From Mansonella perstans (lineage: Eukaryota; Nematoda; Chromadorea; Rhabditida; Onchocercidae): a stretch of 64,000 bases of DNA. A program made the position numbers and the translations under genes. The number at the start of each line of letters is the position of its first letter. The stretch's first letter is position 1. Positions 30,094-43,408 of this stretch are shown piece after piece. The notes below the pieces were generated by a model. It saw only the letters and a program-made list of their open reading frames with translations, ran no database searches and was not told where the DNA came from. The DNA is taken from the NCBI GenBank assembly GCA_037074765.1, contig JBAMDO010000192.1, forward strand, positions 47,986 through 111,985, written 5' to 3'.

Positions 30094-32546
30094 TGTTACA
30101 TATTTCATTTCTCGTTCGGCTACCTGTTCTCGTGATATTTTACTTTTTACACATCTCTGTTTTTAACTTCATCTGTTTTCAAACAAAGTTTCTGTTTGTT
30201 ATAGGAGGTACGAAGCACGAGAGTTGAAGTAATCATACATTTTTTGTTCTTTCTTTTCTGACTCATTATAATACCAGAAACTGTAGGTGAGTGCGATATT
30301 AATCAAAACGGTTCACCTCTAGTTTTTTTGATTCCTTACTAATATCCATCCATTGCAAACCTGTAGTAAGTCTTCCATCCTCATTTTCTGATTTTCAAAC
30401 CAAGTTTTTATGATGAGATAGTAGACAGGATAGAATGGTGGAGTAAGGTGATTATTTTAACGTTCCATATTTTTTAGTTTATATGGATTGTGAATTGTTT
30501 TGTGCCTTTTTCCGGATTTTATGTTGCATTATATGGCTATTTTTTTCCTTTATTTAAGGCACGCAGATATTATTTGATTCTGTTGTGTTAGGGCTTTCTG
30601 TTCGTTAGTGTGTACTTTCTGGATTTGCATAATTTATTTCGCTAGTTTTGTCTGCCCACGTAATTTCCAAAATTTTTTTAATCACAAATTTGCATACAAG
30701 TATATTGCTTGCTGATGGTTTGGAAGCAGCAAAAAAAGTGTTCACTGTTTTTTAATTATTCTTCAAATTCTTCAAGTTTGGTTGATAAAGCTCAAATTTT
30801 TTTGCAAGTTCATATTTCAAAGTAAAACATGTGTATAGGAATTTTGCAGTTATGTTTATTTGTGCATATAAAGTCAATACAACGTGGATGGGATTAACTC
30901 TCAATATGCAAATTAACATGAAGACTGCTGAGAGTCTAATCAGTTGGTGATAAATACATAATAGTTGAATAACGGTTTCATTATCTTCTGGTACCATTTT
31001 TTTGACTAAATTTCATGAAATCTATTTTGCATGAAATTCAAAGAAGGAAGTGCTTCCTGAAGAGAAGTAATTCGAATTATAGGAATGTTAATTATGGAAC
31101 GAAAGGTTGCTTCATTATCCTTCATAAAAGTGATAGGTTGTTGCACTTTATATTAAAATTGTATCGAATAAGGATGTGAATAGAAGAACAAGACATGCTG
31201 GACAATTTCAATGCCAGTCTATTTCAGGATACTGAAAAACTGATTCAGGTACACGTGTAAGTACTCCTCACGTGTTTTGATGGAAAAAAAATAAACATAA
31301 AGACACAAAAGATTCCTTCCTGCTGTAATTATTGCCTTTCGTTAGGAAGTTTGCATATTATTCATGCCATTATTTTAATTTTATACAATTTATAATAACA
31401 AACTTTTCGATTGTATTCAATTTTTAAATCTGTTTAATCTACTCTTTGATATATTATATTATTCATTTCAAACTTCTAAGCTAATTTCCATGTTATCTAA
31501 CGGTAAAACTTATTGCACAAACTTCCTTTTCTTTCTCTCTCGCTTTTTCTGTAAATAAATAAATAAGGCATACCAAAAAACAAAGTATAAAAAATAAGAT
31601 AATAACAAGCTCTAATCTTCTCAACCTGACGACCATAACCTAATAAACAAAACAAAACAGGAATTATAGTTAACTCATACTCTCTTTTCCTCTCTAACAA
31701 CTATCCTCTTCCTTGATATATAAATTTGCATAGAGTCATCTTATAGCGCACCGTGACCAATACCTGGATGACGTGTGATTTTCGCAGGTGGTTTTGCATT
31801 CTCAGGTGACATCAGTATGGGGTTAGAGGACAAAGGGAAGTTTTGATTGCTGAAATTAGTATAATGGATTAGAATATACTAGAATTGGTAGTGTTAGAGA
31901 GGGCAATCAGTACGAACAGATGAGATATATTGGCTGTTACAATGATCATTATGACTAGCACAGTACAAAAAGTTATTCGATGAAATTTGACAAAATTGAA
32001 TGGATTTGATGTCTGTACTGTGTTTACAAATACTCACTGAAACAACACTAGCAGTATTATCTCTCATCAAATAGTTATCAAAGTTTTCACTAATGCTATT
32101 TAACGAGATTGAAGAATTCGAAAAAGTCATTTCTTTTATCAACAACTTTTTTATCAGCGATTTTTATCAACTTATTTCTTTTATCAGATTTTATATTATT
32201 AGTTCAGAGGATTGGAAGTTTATCAGTATATTAATAGCTTTTGTATTTTATAAATTTCAATTTTATTGTAAAGAATTATAATAACAACAAGGATAAAATG
32301 CACTTTGCTTAGTTTTTATATTATTGAACTCAACCGGTGTTTGAAAATCATTTGGATCTTTCAAGTCAGCCAAGTTAGATTTATTTTGCTTCAGTCGTTT
32401 TTTCTGATATTATCGTGCACGTCGTTTCTCTATTGCTGCTTCTTGTATTTCTTCATTTGTTCATGGTGTTAATGATGTAATTTTTAGGTAATAAAATCCA
32501 CACGGGAATAAAGATCAATTTCAGCAAACTGTTTTTAGGGAGAGAT
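30094..32546. other. intergenic region between TBC1D23 and the Kelch-like gene
   Basis: About 2.4 kb, AT-rich. One exon-like piece at 31195-31248 reads MLDNFNASLFQDTEKLIQ and ends at a cag|gtacac donor, but it could not be joined to either neighbour. Probable trans-splice acceptors for the next gene are at 32523-32524 and 32537-32538. Confidence 0.45.
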
Positions 32547-34984
32547 ATGCAAGTGAATACTGAAGACATAACAGTGCCATGGGGTAGGACACCGGATCCC
32601 CTGGATATACAAACGGGTCGATGGCGTATGGCAGTATTTCAGGATGTTCAAGAAAGTTTCGATCACTCCAAGCTGTACTTCCTCTACGATCCGATTGCTG
32701 ACGAAAATTCAGGAACAACGTAATCAGAAGATTCTTCAGTTTTATTAGGCATTACTACTGGAGTTGAAGTTTTTTTTCACTTGTCAAGTTTTGGTAACTG
32801 TGATTTGTACTGATCATTTTTGCTTTTTTTTTTAGTAATGGACGGAAAGGTAATCAAGGTTTGGTTGTTTTCGATTTATATCAGCGGTGTTTTACTGGAG
32901 AAATACCCATCTTTTGTGAAGGTTAATGATTTGAAAGCTTTCAAAACTATAGCTATTTTTTTTTTTTTATTGATTTTATGCAGGAGTATTTGGACTGCGT
33001 CCATATCTTTTCTTGTGCAGTATGTTTGTGACTTCTTCAGGAACACCGAAATTCTTATTTGCATTGAAATGTCCGTCATCTTCTGGAGGTTCTTCATTTA
33101 TCATGACTTGTGCAGCCAACAGATATGGTCGAACTGGGGTTGGTTGTTGTCTTTTTGTACTTTTTAAATGAAATTTTCAATTTGATGTAATACATGAAGA
33201 TTTTAGAACATATGGAGTAATGAATCTGAATGACTGGGTGATATAAACAAGTGCTAGAAATTTTGTTAAGAAAGAATCATGGAAATTAAGACTGTTGGGA
33301 GAGCTATAAACAATTATGAGGGAGACTGTACTTCTTAGCTCACCAGTTACAAATAACTTGTGTTTTAAATCACTTTCATTTTTTTTTCGACTTCAGTATT
33401 CACTTTTTTCAGTTATTGCTCTACAGAATTAATTTAACACGTGATGGAATGAATTTGGAAAGCGAGCCAATGACATTGTTATCAAATCCCATAACAGTCA
33501 GTGATACATTCATCATTTCGTTGCGTGAAGATGCGCCTGAAGTTGTGCTGATGACTTCTCCCGGTCTTACTGTTTGGCGAATCAACTGTCTTACTAGTCA
33601 GCCTTCCAGCCCAGTAGAATCCTTTTCAGTCTCAGGGGCAGACCTCAGTCATTACTATGATGCTTATCTAAGCCAAGGGTTTGATTTTCTCTCCTTTTGT
33701 TGACAAATAAACAGATAGAATTGATGAAATTGATTTTACTGAGTTTTGTCAGAATTGTCAAATTGCCGATTTTTAGTATACATATAGTTTTCATTTTAAT
33801 GAATACTTGGATTATAATTGCCATTATTTTTATGGTAGAGAGGTTTGATTTTGCACTATTTAATTTTCTATGTTTTAGGAAAATATATTTTCTTTCCCAG
33901 TCACCTGATGGACATTTCGATCATTCTCGAATTCACGTTCTTGAAATCACAGGACAACATCAGTTGCATACTATGATGTGCAGTCCGGATCCTGTGCGTG
34001 GTGCACCATGTGCACGTAAGCTGGCTGCTATTGATTCTATGGCGGGTTTGTTGAATATTTAATTTTCTTGTCCATTTCATTTTATTCATGTAAATCTTTT
34101 TGTAATATAACTTTGCGGTTTGTTTTATCAAAGATTTTTTGAAACACGCAATTTGCAGGATACATTTTACTTGCTGGTGGCGAAATCAGTTATGGCGACT
34201 CGGTATCTCGTCTTGTTGATTATTGGATTCTCGATCTTTCAGCTTTTATGTGGCAACAGATACCTGCAGAAATGCCAATCGCTTTGATTGAACCACGCCT
34301 TACAGTTGCAAATTCAGGTTAACTTTACAATTTGTAATGTGACTTATGTCCGTTTTGTCAGTTGTTGCTTTGAAAGACTTTTGTTAGACACTAATTTAAT
34401 AATTTTAGTAACAACGGAAAGATATTTAAAGCTGAGTTGATTTTGAACTATTATAATTAAGCGGTCAATAATTTTCAGGAAATGTTTATTTGTGGGGTGA
34501 TTTCGATCAGCCACTGCCAGGTATATCAACCGGAACACACCTGCGGATTTTGAAAATAACTGGATTTGAAAGCATTAAACCACCTTCTTATGACGAAGCA
34601 TCCAAAAAACCTACTTCACCTCCATTTATTCCACAGGGGCCGTATCCAGCGGGCACTATAGATGGGTCATTTCCGTCATATCCAAGTCTTGGTTTTGTTC
34701 AGGGTAATAACACGCAAAACATGGCTCCCTATCCACAAATTAATTCTCCCTATCCACAAAATTTGTCTTATCCACCGGGTCAACCCTTTTGTCCGCCAGG
34801 GCAAACAGGACCTTCTCAGCAGGGTTATCCAGGGTCTGCACCACCTTACATTCCGAATGACAACAGCCAAAGCCATTATCAAGGTAATACGCCGCAGCAG
34901 TTGTATGGTCGGGATCCGGGGTCGTTTACTGGTCAACATGCTTATTATCCGCCACAGGAAAAACAGAATTGCTGTCTTCAGTGA
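32547..34984 (+). CDS. Kelch-like protein with PPxY motif, Pro/Gly/Gln-rich tail and CaaX box
   Basis: Seven exons: 32547-32719, 32836-32849, 32984-33138, 33413-33678, 33879-34045, 34159-34317, 34479-34984; 479 aa. The first ~340 residues look like a Kelch-type propeller: [16 protein letters not shown] then [16 protein letters not shown] is a Kelch-like repeat, and NVYLWGDFD begins another strand. A PPSYDEA motif at 346-352 is a candidate WW-domain ligand. The tail is rich in Pro, Gly, Gln, Tyr and Asn ([11 protein letters not shown]). The protein ends CCLQ (476-479), a CaaX-type prenylation box; the terminal Gln favours farnesylation, so the protein is predicted to be membrane-tethered. Exon 2 is a 14-base microexon; an in-frame donor nine bases later gives a 23-base form. 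The start lies 8 or 22 bases after an acceptor. No named orthologue was recognised. Confidence 0.85.
32836..32849 (+). other. 14-base microexon of the Kelch-like gene
   Basis: The first exon would stop at ACG TAA without splicing, so its phase-2 donor (ac|gtaatc) is required. The next acceptor (ttttttttag) is at 32835 and the phase-1 junction to exon 3 is met by AAAG|gtaatc at 32849 or CAAG|gtttgg at 32858. Both keep the frame. Confidence 0.7.
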
Positions 34985-37024
34985 TCAAAATCCTTCAATC
35001 TAAAATTCATTATCACTAATCCCTATTTATTACTTATTATATGAACAAATGGTTCGATACAGTGTTTTGTCTTTACAGATTTCAATAGAGTTTTTAATAT
35101 ATGTTTTCGAAGTTTCTGGTAGGTATTTAACTGAACGGGAAATCTCGTCCATAAATTTAGCAAAAATTGATATTTTCATTTTCTGTTACTTTCTTCCTAC
35201 TTCCTTTGTTATTTTATTCCTAAAATCATATGTTCTCTGTTATTTTCTTCCTGTTATGGGACTATAGGTTTTTGTTTAGCTCTTGTATCTTGCAGCTTTT
35301 CGTAGAGAGTTTTATGTCCAAAATGGAATTTTTACAGCTAAATGAAAATCTGCCTAAATTTATCCACTGTTGCACAAAAAAAGATGATCAGTAATTTAGA
35401 TTTCATCTCCATTTCAATCAATGTATTTGAATCATATTTTTAAATAAGACTGTCGCTGAACAGTGCACACTCCGATCCTAACTTCTGCAATTAATAATAG
35501 AGGCATTATATGCATCATCGTCCCATACCTCGCTATTATTAGTCGGTCAGATTTTTCTCTTTCACGTAATTTCGTGTTTCTTTTGTAGATTTCCTGTTTC
35601 TGTCCAAAATTTTATTATATCATTCCTAAAGTTAAAGTTCTGTATATACCATGTTTATATAACATACTATTTCTATAGATATCATTCATAAGGTTAAAAT
35701 AAACGTTGAAGTTGCAAGATTTTCAAAAAATGTATGGAGCATAACACAGTTACTGAAAGTGTTTAGGCCTCAGTTCGTTTCAGATCATAAAACTAGCGAA
35801 CTGACTTTCAACTTAGTACAGTTACCGAAAACCCTCATCATTAAAATATCCGATTGCTCAACCTCTCGCTAAATCTTCCTCTTGGCCATTTCTCATAAGT
35901 CAGTCGTTGTCTTCGTTTACCTGAACACGGATAAAATTCATAGTTTTGAGATTTCCATTGATTAGTGTGCTTCAAATGGTGCTAAGCTAACTACACCATT
36001 GTTATTGCATTGTATTTTTGAAAGCCTTGTACAGAGAAAAAGTAGTATTATTTTATTACCTTTTTGCATTTTCGATTATTTCTGCAATTACTGAAATGCT
36101 TCATGAATGCTTTTGAGAAGATAGAAATTCCAGGAAAATTGACTTATACAAAATAAAAATAGAGAACATCCAGAATAACAAATATCGCTTATGGAAGTGG
36201 GATAATGTAATGAAGAACTTTTTTCATTACATGCACAAGATAAAAATGCAAGAATTTTAATTTTGGAATGACCGATGGAAATGAGGGAGAGAGAAATGGA
36301 AGAAAAAAAGCGGAAGATTTCTTGTTTAGGATGTATATGAAAGGAAATTACAAAATATAAAACACGAAATCAAAATCTTTTGCAGCAGTGCAGTTAAGTT
36401 CAAAAAAAAGACGGGGATCGAGAAATTCAGTTTGCTGATTTGACAATTTATTTCTAATTTGGAAATTATTTTTTGAAAACTGCATCGTAGAAATGAATTT
36501 AGTAACACTAAATTAGTAGTCCACTATCAGTTAAGCATTCTCTTCGAAAATTCTATCATTTTGAAATGTTAAAATCATTTGTGAAAACTTTGCGACTCTG
36601 AAGTCGATCACATTTGTCTTTCACATTAAATAGTTAATTTTCAAGCAGTGGCGAATTTAAAGCTAGCGTTAAAGGTGTATCTAAATTAAAGTTCTTTGAA
36701 GCATTGTTAGCTGTCACTTCATGATGTAAAACTCTACGTTATATCAACCATGCACCATTAAAAATTATCCGCTAATCGCGGAGTACTATACAAAAGTTGC
36801 ACGTCATCGTATGAACATTTATAGTTGTGAAATACTTTAAAAAATTAAACTGGAATCTAAAATTCCAAAAAAATATACAGTATTTCAGTGCTGGAATTTA
36901 AAAATATCTACAGTTATTGTGTAAATATAAGCTTGAACAACATGAAACCATAAACTTGATAAAAGATACTGTATATATGGTGTTAAATAAATTTACTGCT
37001 ACTAATTTCCTAAACAAATAGTTT
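34985..37024. other. convergent 3' region, Kelch-like and cysteine-rich genes
   Basis: Both neighbours end here. AATAAA on the plus strand at 35698-35703 is a candidate signal for the Kelch-like gene. TTTATT at 36447-36452 is one for the minus-strand gene. No coding sequence was recognised. Confidence 0.4.
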
Positions 37025-39755
37025 CTATGAGAAAATAATGGATGTGAGCAAAAGTAAAGTGGAATGAATGAGGCATATTGATGGAGAAGAGGAAGAATTC
37101 AAAGAATGACTTTCGGGTGCAATACTATCTGCAGCAGCGCGGTGTTCATCGACTACTTTGGGAGTCAGGTTCTCTTCTCCGGTTGTTCCACTGACTTTAC
37201 TTTCATGATCTAAGACTGAGCCTAGCCCTGGTTCAGCTACTCCACCAAGTTGCGGAATATTGCATTCAAAGTTGCAAGAATGCAATTTATCGGCATGTAA
37301 ACCCTGAAAGAAAAACGGACATCCTGGCCGCATTGTCAGATAAAATCATTAAAAGGTAAAAAAAATAGCTTCTCCTTCCCTTCCGAGAAAATCTAGGATA
37401 TAAAATAATATGTGACCTTGAACATATTTCTCAAGCTTTTACACATGATAACTTGTGCGCTTTCCGATTCACAAATTCCTTTCATTGCGCTGATATATTC
37501 TTGCAGTTTATTGTTTACTTCTTGGCAAACCTGAAAGATGGTCGATTACAAACTGACATGCAAAAATTTTTTGCCGAACTTATTTAGATCAAATGAAAAA
37601 AATTTACAGCTGTTTAATTTTCTGCCACCTGAGTCGCTTTCTTTTACCAGATTTGCTACAGTCGCAACATCAACTATCCATACTATTCTAACCTGATCAT
37701 TGGGATGCTCTAGAAACTTTTCGGATAAATATGTTCCGGCGCTAAGTGTCATTTCACCGATTCGTTCTTCCGCTAAGCATTCACGATGTTCCCTCAGTAT
37801 TTCCTGTCCTTCCTACAAAAAACGAATAAAACCTATTTAGAAACACATTAGAAACTAAAATGGATGTAGATTGAACTTAAAACTTTAATGAGCATATCTA
37901 ATACAGGATAGGAAAAGTCTGCTGAGAATTAAAAGTTTTGATACGAAAGAATTTACTCAAATGGTAGCCCATGATGTTGTAATCTTCAATCAAATCATTC
38001 TAAAATCAAAGTAACTAACCTGTGAACAAGCATAAGTCAAGAGATAATAACTCTTCAAAAAGCTGCCTGAATTTTTTCGATGTATCAACAGATCGCTTAC
38101 TGTGTTTGAAGCAGCGACAATTTCATTATGTTCGCATTCATGCTTAACTGGTCCAGCATCCTGAAAATTTTTATCCTAATAAATGTGGACCGAAATAAAA
38201 TATCTCATAATCATAATTCTTTTGCCGTGCTCATCTGAGGTCACAAACTGAAAAGCAGGTTTTTTCGCCTGAAAATATTTTCATAGCAGAGCAAGAATTA
38301 ATTATGTTCATTCCCATTCTTTTCTGTGCAGAAGTAGTTTGTAATTGCTGCTCAATGTGGCGCATATAAATATCTATACTGATTTATGTTTCAGTAAATA
38401 GCTTAGAAGATCCGAATAGCAAGGTGTGAAATAAAAAAATTCATATAACAACAGATACTAGTTAAAGCTACTAACAAATTTTTTACTGAAGCTATTTACT
38501 GAAATATATTTATTTTATTTAACTAATTATAATTCACATTCCGAGCATTTAAGTTATTCTCTGTACTCTGTACTCATGCATTTTGCAAATATAATATATC
38601 AAGCCGAACGATTTCCCGTATCGCTTTCTATAGCAAAAATGTTTCAAACCAAATAGATTCTTTCCGCATGTTGAAATATTGAAATTTCAACTACTAAAAC
38701 ACCTAAACTATACGGATGCGTCATAGTTAATCATATACATCCCGATTTGAGGTTTAAGGGGAAAAAATGCAAATATTGCAATATGCCACTTATGCATATT
38801 TAAAGATATTTCCGATTTTCGATAGAAAGAAACAAAGTCTATTCTTAAGTTCACAACCTTCCAAATCCGTTTATTCGTTCATTAACGATATTTAGAATTC
38901 AGGATAAGGGTAGCAAATGCGATTGCACTTCAATGTACAGAGTGAACTAATTATCCTACTTTTGGTATCATACCACATAGTTAATAAGTTGTAGAATACG
39001 TTTTGTTGATATTATAATTAATTTTTGTTACATTTAATGCTCACATAATTTTGTTACATTTAATGGATTAATTGATGGCCTTTGTGTCCTTACCTGTTTT
39101 TCACATGCAATAAGCATTCAATTTTCAAACAAACTAGAGAAAAATTTCTTTAAGCATAATCTTCAAGGTTATCACTCACGTATACTCTTCTATTCAAAAA
39201 ATCTATTTTCGAGGTAGTTAGAACTCAGATAATATGTGCTACTGTTACACCACACAAAATGAAGACTATAAAAAATTATAAGAGGAAGTCTAAGGATCCA
39301 GGGTTAATGAATACCGTGTATTTCTAGTTACGAAAGACTTTTCAGAAGATCCGACTGAGAAAGAAGCAATAAAGGCTTACTTTGATACATAAATCGAGCT
39401 GCCTTAGATGCTCACATTGATTTTCATTGATTGTAACAACATTATCTTTCAGTTCATATAACGTCCATGCCCAATCATCCAAGATATTTATGAAACACTT
39501 CACCAATGTGATGTAATCGCATACCTTCAAAATAGGAGTGAGGATAAATTCGCATTTCACAAAATTCAATTTCAATCTTCATGAATTATTGAACTCTGCT
39601 TTCCTAACACTGTTTGCACCACTCTTCTAGAAGAAAATACTGTGTTAAAGAAAACCCAATAAACCATAACTTACAAATCGAAGCGTAAAATAACTGACCT
39701 GTAGCGTATCTCTGATACTGCTTAACAATAGCAGTATAGCAAATTCAAGTTTCAT
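37025..39755 (-). CDS. secreted cysteine-rich protein with predicted GPI anchor, DUF19/CPG4-like
   Basis: Six exons, in transcript order: 39755-39699, 39524-39381, 38160-38020, 37812-37693, 37530-37417, 37303-37025; all junctions are phase 0 and the product is 284 aa. Residues 1-19 (MKLEFAILLLLSSI...) are a signal peptide. The body has many spaced cysteines (VCDYITLVKCF, NQCEHLRQLDLCIK, KHECEHNE, YACSQEGQEILREHRECLAEE, VCQEV, GICESE, VIMCKSL, SCNFECN). This spacing resembles nematode DUF19 (T20D4.11-like) or chondroitin proteoglycan 4 domains, proposed here from pattern only. A low-complexity Ser/Glu-rich stalk leads to SSSSPS and a final hydrophobic segment (LIHSTLLLLTSIIFS) with no cytoplasmic tail, typical of a GPI-attachment signal. 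The likely place is the outer cell surface or secretion. Exon 2 uses an unusual gaag acceptor. One exon per Cys motif with uniform phase 0 suggests modular growth. Confidence 0.82.
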
Positions 39756-42700
39756 CGAAAAAAAACTCGAAAATTGTTCTAACTTCTAATAAGCCTCAAT
39801 AATATTGGACAAAGTGATGAGGTGTTCACAGGAATTTTCTCAGAATTTTTCAGAAATTCATTTAAACTTGGCTTTGAAGAAAAGTGCTCGTTATCGACAA
39901 AACAACGAGAAATGATACCAAGTTTTATCTGCAACATGTTTTAATTTAGCTTACATCACACAATAATTAAGATTAAATGTTAGAAAAACAACCATCAAAG
40001 TGGATTTCGAATTCTAAATTACTTTAACAAGGGACTGTTATGGTGATAAAAAAAAAGAAAAAACATTACTATTCATATTATTTTTAATATTTTTAAAAAA
40101 ATTTCCAAGTAAAATATTTGAAAAAAAAATTTAGCAAAGCTGAAGGAATAAAAAACTAAAAGACCATAATAAGGGAACTGAATACAGTGAGCAAAACAAC
40201 AAAGATTTATTAAATGGAACATTTGGTCAATAACTGACTGCAGTAAGAAAGCGATTAATACTTGCAGTCAATACTCATCAATGAAGACAACATTGCTCAT
40301 TTCTGATAAATAATAAACTTCATACAAATTATTATGCATCACACCATGATATACAATGAACTTATTGAAATTTAATTGGCGGTTGCAAAAATGCTGCATC
40401 ACGATTTTTTCGGTAGCTTTTTATATCAATACGTTATTCTAATGTAAGCAATTTTTTTATCGGCTTGGTGCAGTTAAGATTTGGGAGTGAATGTTTGCAT
40501 TTGAGCAAAAGCAGATGGTAAATATGCTAATTAACTAGGTCAAATGTTAAATAGTTTGTAAGGGAAATGAATTACAGAAAGTAAATAGAACCTTCAATTT
40601 TCTGATGAATTTCGACACCGTTTTTCAAAAATTTTCCCGAAGCACCCTCTTTTCCACCCTAAATTATTGGATGAAAACGTTGGACGATTCCAATTTTCCA
40701 CAGAAAAGTTCAGTGAAAGAAAAGAAAAAAAGAAAACAGCAGGTCAAATGGTTCCTTATCTGAAAACGGTTTCCAGCAGCGTCCTTTAATTGCACATATA
40801 AAGATTTTACTTGGAAGGAGTAAAATAAAGTTTCTTCTTGTTTATCATGTCAGCTCAAATGTAATAGAATCAGTCTTCATAATTGAATCATGGTTGAAAT
40901 ACCAATTATACCTTTTCAGCGTAAAAGGAAATAAAATCTTCTAGAAGCTTAAGTTTTCACCGTATAGTATGAGCACAACTGAAATTGTGCAATGCGAATA
41001 ATCAACTTCTGACAAATCAATTTCTCCTTTCGGAAATTTCCTGGAAAACATCTTGAAAAATCAGCTAGCTTCATTCTTAAGCATTACCAATTTTGTCAAA
41101 GTTATATCGATCTCTTGCAGTGGCCCTAGTAACTACGTTTAACATCGCTATCCCGAAATATTTTTCATACGAAAAATTGAAGAAACACGCAAAAATGCAA
41201 CATAAGAACAAAGACAATGATGGATCAAGATCTAGCAGTAGTTTTCAAGTTCCTTATTCTCTTTATCAATATTTTATCAATAAAATCAAGAACATGTCGT
41301 TATGCATCCGTTATCAAATGAAAATTTTCATTATAAGATGTGAAAGTTTTGGCAGGTCTAAATGAATATACCTTTGCTATTCGCCATCATTCTCCTATCG
41401 ATTGCTCTTGCTTAATGCAAAATATTATAATCAAAAAATTTTTACTAATTAGCAATACAGCAAAAGTTTTACTAAACATCTACATAACTTTCACCCGGGA
41501 AAGTTTATTTTTAGTTATTTGCCAACCAAGTTGTAAAAGAATATTCTAAAAACACAAGGTAAGCTTAAAATTTTTATAATATGAATAGAAGACTTGTTTG
41601 TTGATGTGCGCTTTCCAAAAAATAATACCAGGTAAATTTTGCAATGGGAAAAATCAAAACAAATTACAAACTAATGATAAAAATGTTAGCAAAAAAACAG
41701 TCGGTTCCAAATCGAAAGCAAAATGTTTAAATCAAGAATTAGAAATAAAACTGTTGGATGTAATCATCAGAAGAATAACTTATTATAGAATAACAATCAA
41801 CGATAATCCGTGAAATTTATTTTTCATTATCGATACTAAACAACAGTAACTTTTAAAAGTAAAAATTCGATAGTCTAAATAGATGCGATACAGCTTATCA
41901 GAAGAAATATGAATGGTAATGTGAGGAACTCTTACTTCAGCAATGTCTCCAACAATTCATAAATATGTAAAATGTTTATTTTATCTAGACCTTTGGCAAC
42001 ATTGCCAACAAGACCGAAATATCACTGATTTCGACATTCTGATAATGCAGATAAACGAACTTACTACATAGAAGAGGAACTTTATTGCCGCTATAAACTT
42101 TTTGTTGCAATTAAGGAAAATCCAAGAGCTTAACAGCAAGGATTAGGACAAGCTCTTAAGAATGCCAACTGCAGGCATAGCATAGAGGATATCCTAGTGT
42201 ACAAAGCCTATTTTCATATATTTAAGCATCGTGAAATTGACCGACGACTCATCCATGAAAACGTTTTCTACTATCTTTCCTTATTTCGTAGAACGCCTTA
42301 GCTAGAAATGTATTTTACTTTCGCAGCTCACAAAATCATTTTAACTCCTTCAAGCTCAACCCAACTGCAGATTTCATTATGCTTCTTCCTCTTCACATTA
42401 AAAATCCATCTGTCCCTTTGCTTTATTTTTTTTCTGGATTTTCCTGTATGAAGTCAAATAAAAAGGAATAAAATATTATTAGATGTTCTAGTTATTTCGG
42501 ATAAGGTGTTGCTACAGAACAGGCAAAGAAAAGAAATAAACTGTTTATGACCAAAAATATGGCACTTCCTGAATAGAAAGATTAAAAGAAAGAACAGAAA
42601 TACATAATCAAGAATCAAATACAAGTTATATTTAAGCAAAAGCTGAGAAATCATCAACTGATAGAACATGTCGGCTATGTAATTACTAAAATTAGGAAGG

Positions 42701-42939
42701 AATCACTGGCCATCTTATGTATCAACACTGCGGTGAGTTTTCATATAATCAGATTAAAGAAATGAAACAGTGGAAGATCGCAAAATGCCTACCACCGTTA
42801 TAAAAACATAGTGAAAAATAGAAAAGGCTGTGAAAGGTATAGATGATTTAAAACATTTTGGAATTTTACAATCAAAACGACATATCCATATTCTGATTAT
42901 TATTCTAGTTGAAAGAACTTGATGAAATAACCAAAATGA

Positions 42940-43107
42940 GAAAGAAAGGACACTAAAAGATCAGAAAATATAGAGATTTCAAGTCCAGCAGATGAGGAGA
43001 AAGAACCGTTAGAAATGCATTCAGCGAATACTGAGAGATCTGAAAGTCCAATTGCATCTAACAAGAACGCAAATAAATTAACAGACTCAAATGCTCCATA
43101 TCTTTAA
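42940..43107 (+). other. weak exon-like open frame
   Basis: Open for 55 codons to a TAA. The reading (SSPADEEKEPLEMHSANTER, then LTDSNAPYL) is hydrophilic and of higher complexity than the flanks, as a disordered C-terminus would be. A poly-A run follows the stop directly, as in a retrocopy tail. No family, start or donor was identified. Confidence 0.2.
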
Positions 43108-43316
43108 AAAAAAAAAAAAAAAATTAGTTAAAAGAAAATAGTAATTTTACTTTCTGCACTATATGGTTCGCTACTTTTGCTTTTATTTGTATTGTATTTT
43201 CTGTAGGCATACTTTGTACTTTTCGAAATAAAAAAGGAAACTTGAAAACTGATAGTTTGATGGAAAAAAATTAAGAGTTTTTAAAAAGTGACGCTTGCTG
43301 AAAAGTTACGGTAAAG

Positions 43317-43408
43317 TTATTCATATTTAATGTCGTTTCTGATTTTATGATTTTATGATTTTTTTTACGTTTCTGATTTTAGTTATTCATATTTAATGCC
43401 GTTTCAGG
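43317..43408. repeat. imperfect direct repeat
   Basis: The string gttattcatatttaatg followed by [t/c]cgtttc occurs at about 43317 and again at about 43382. Short runs of tgatttta lie between the two copies. Confidence 0.6.

Noticed and set aside
31195..31248. 18-codon exon-like piece ending at a good donor
   Set aside because: It could not be joined in frame to TBC1D23 or the Kelch-like gene, and a stop lies close upstream. It is too short to call.
34662..35003. 113-codon alternative frame over the Kelch-like gene's last exon
   Set aside because: It is a shadow of the real frame, which carries the PPSY motif and the CCLQ terminus and joins in phase to the exon before it.
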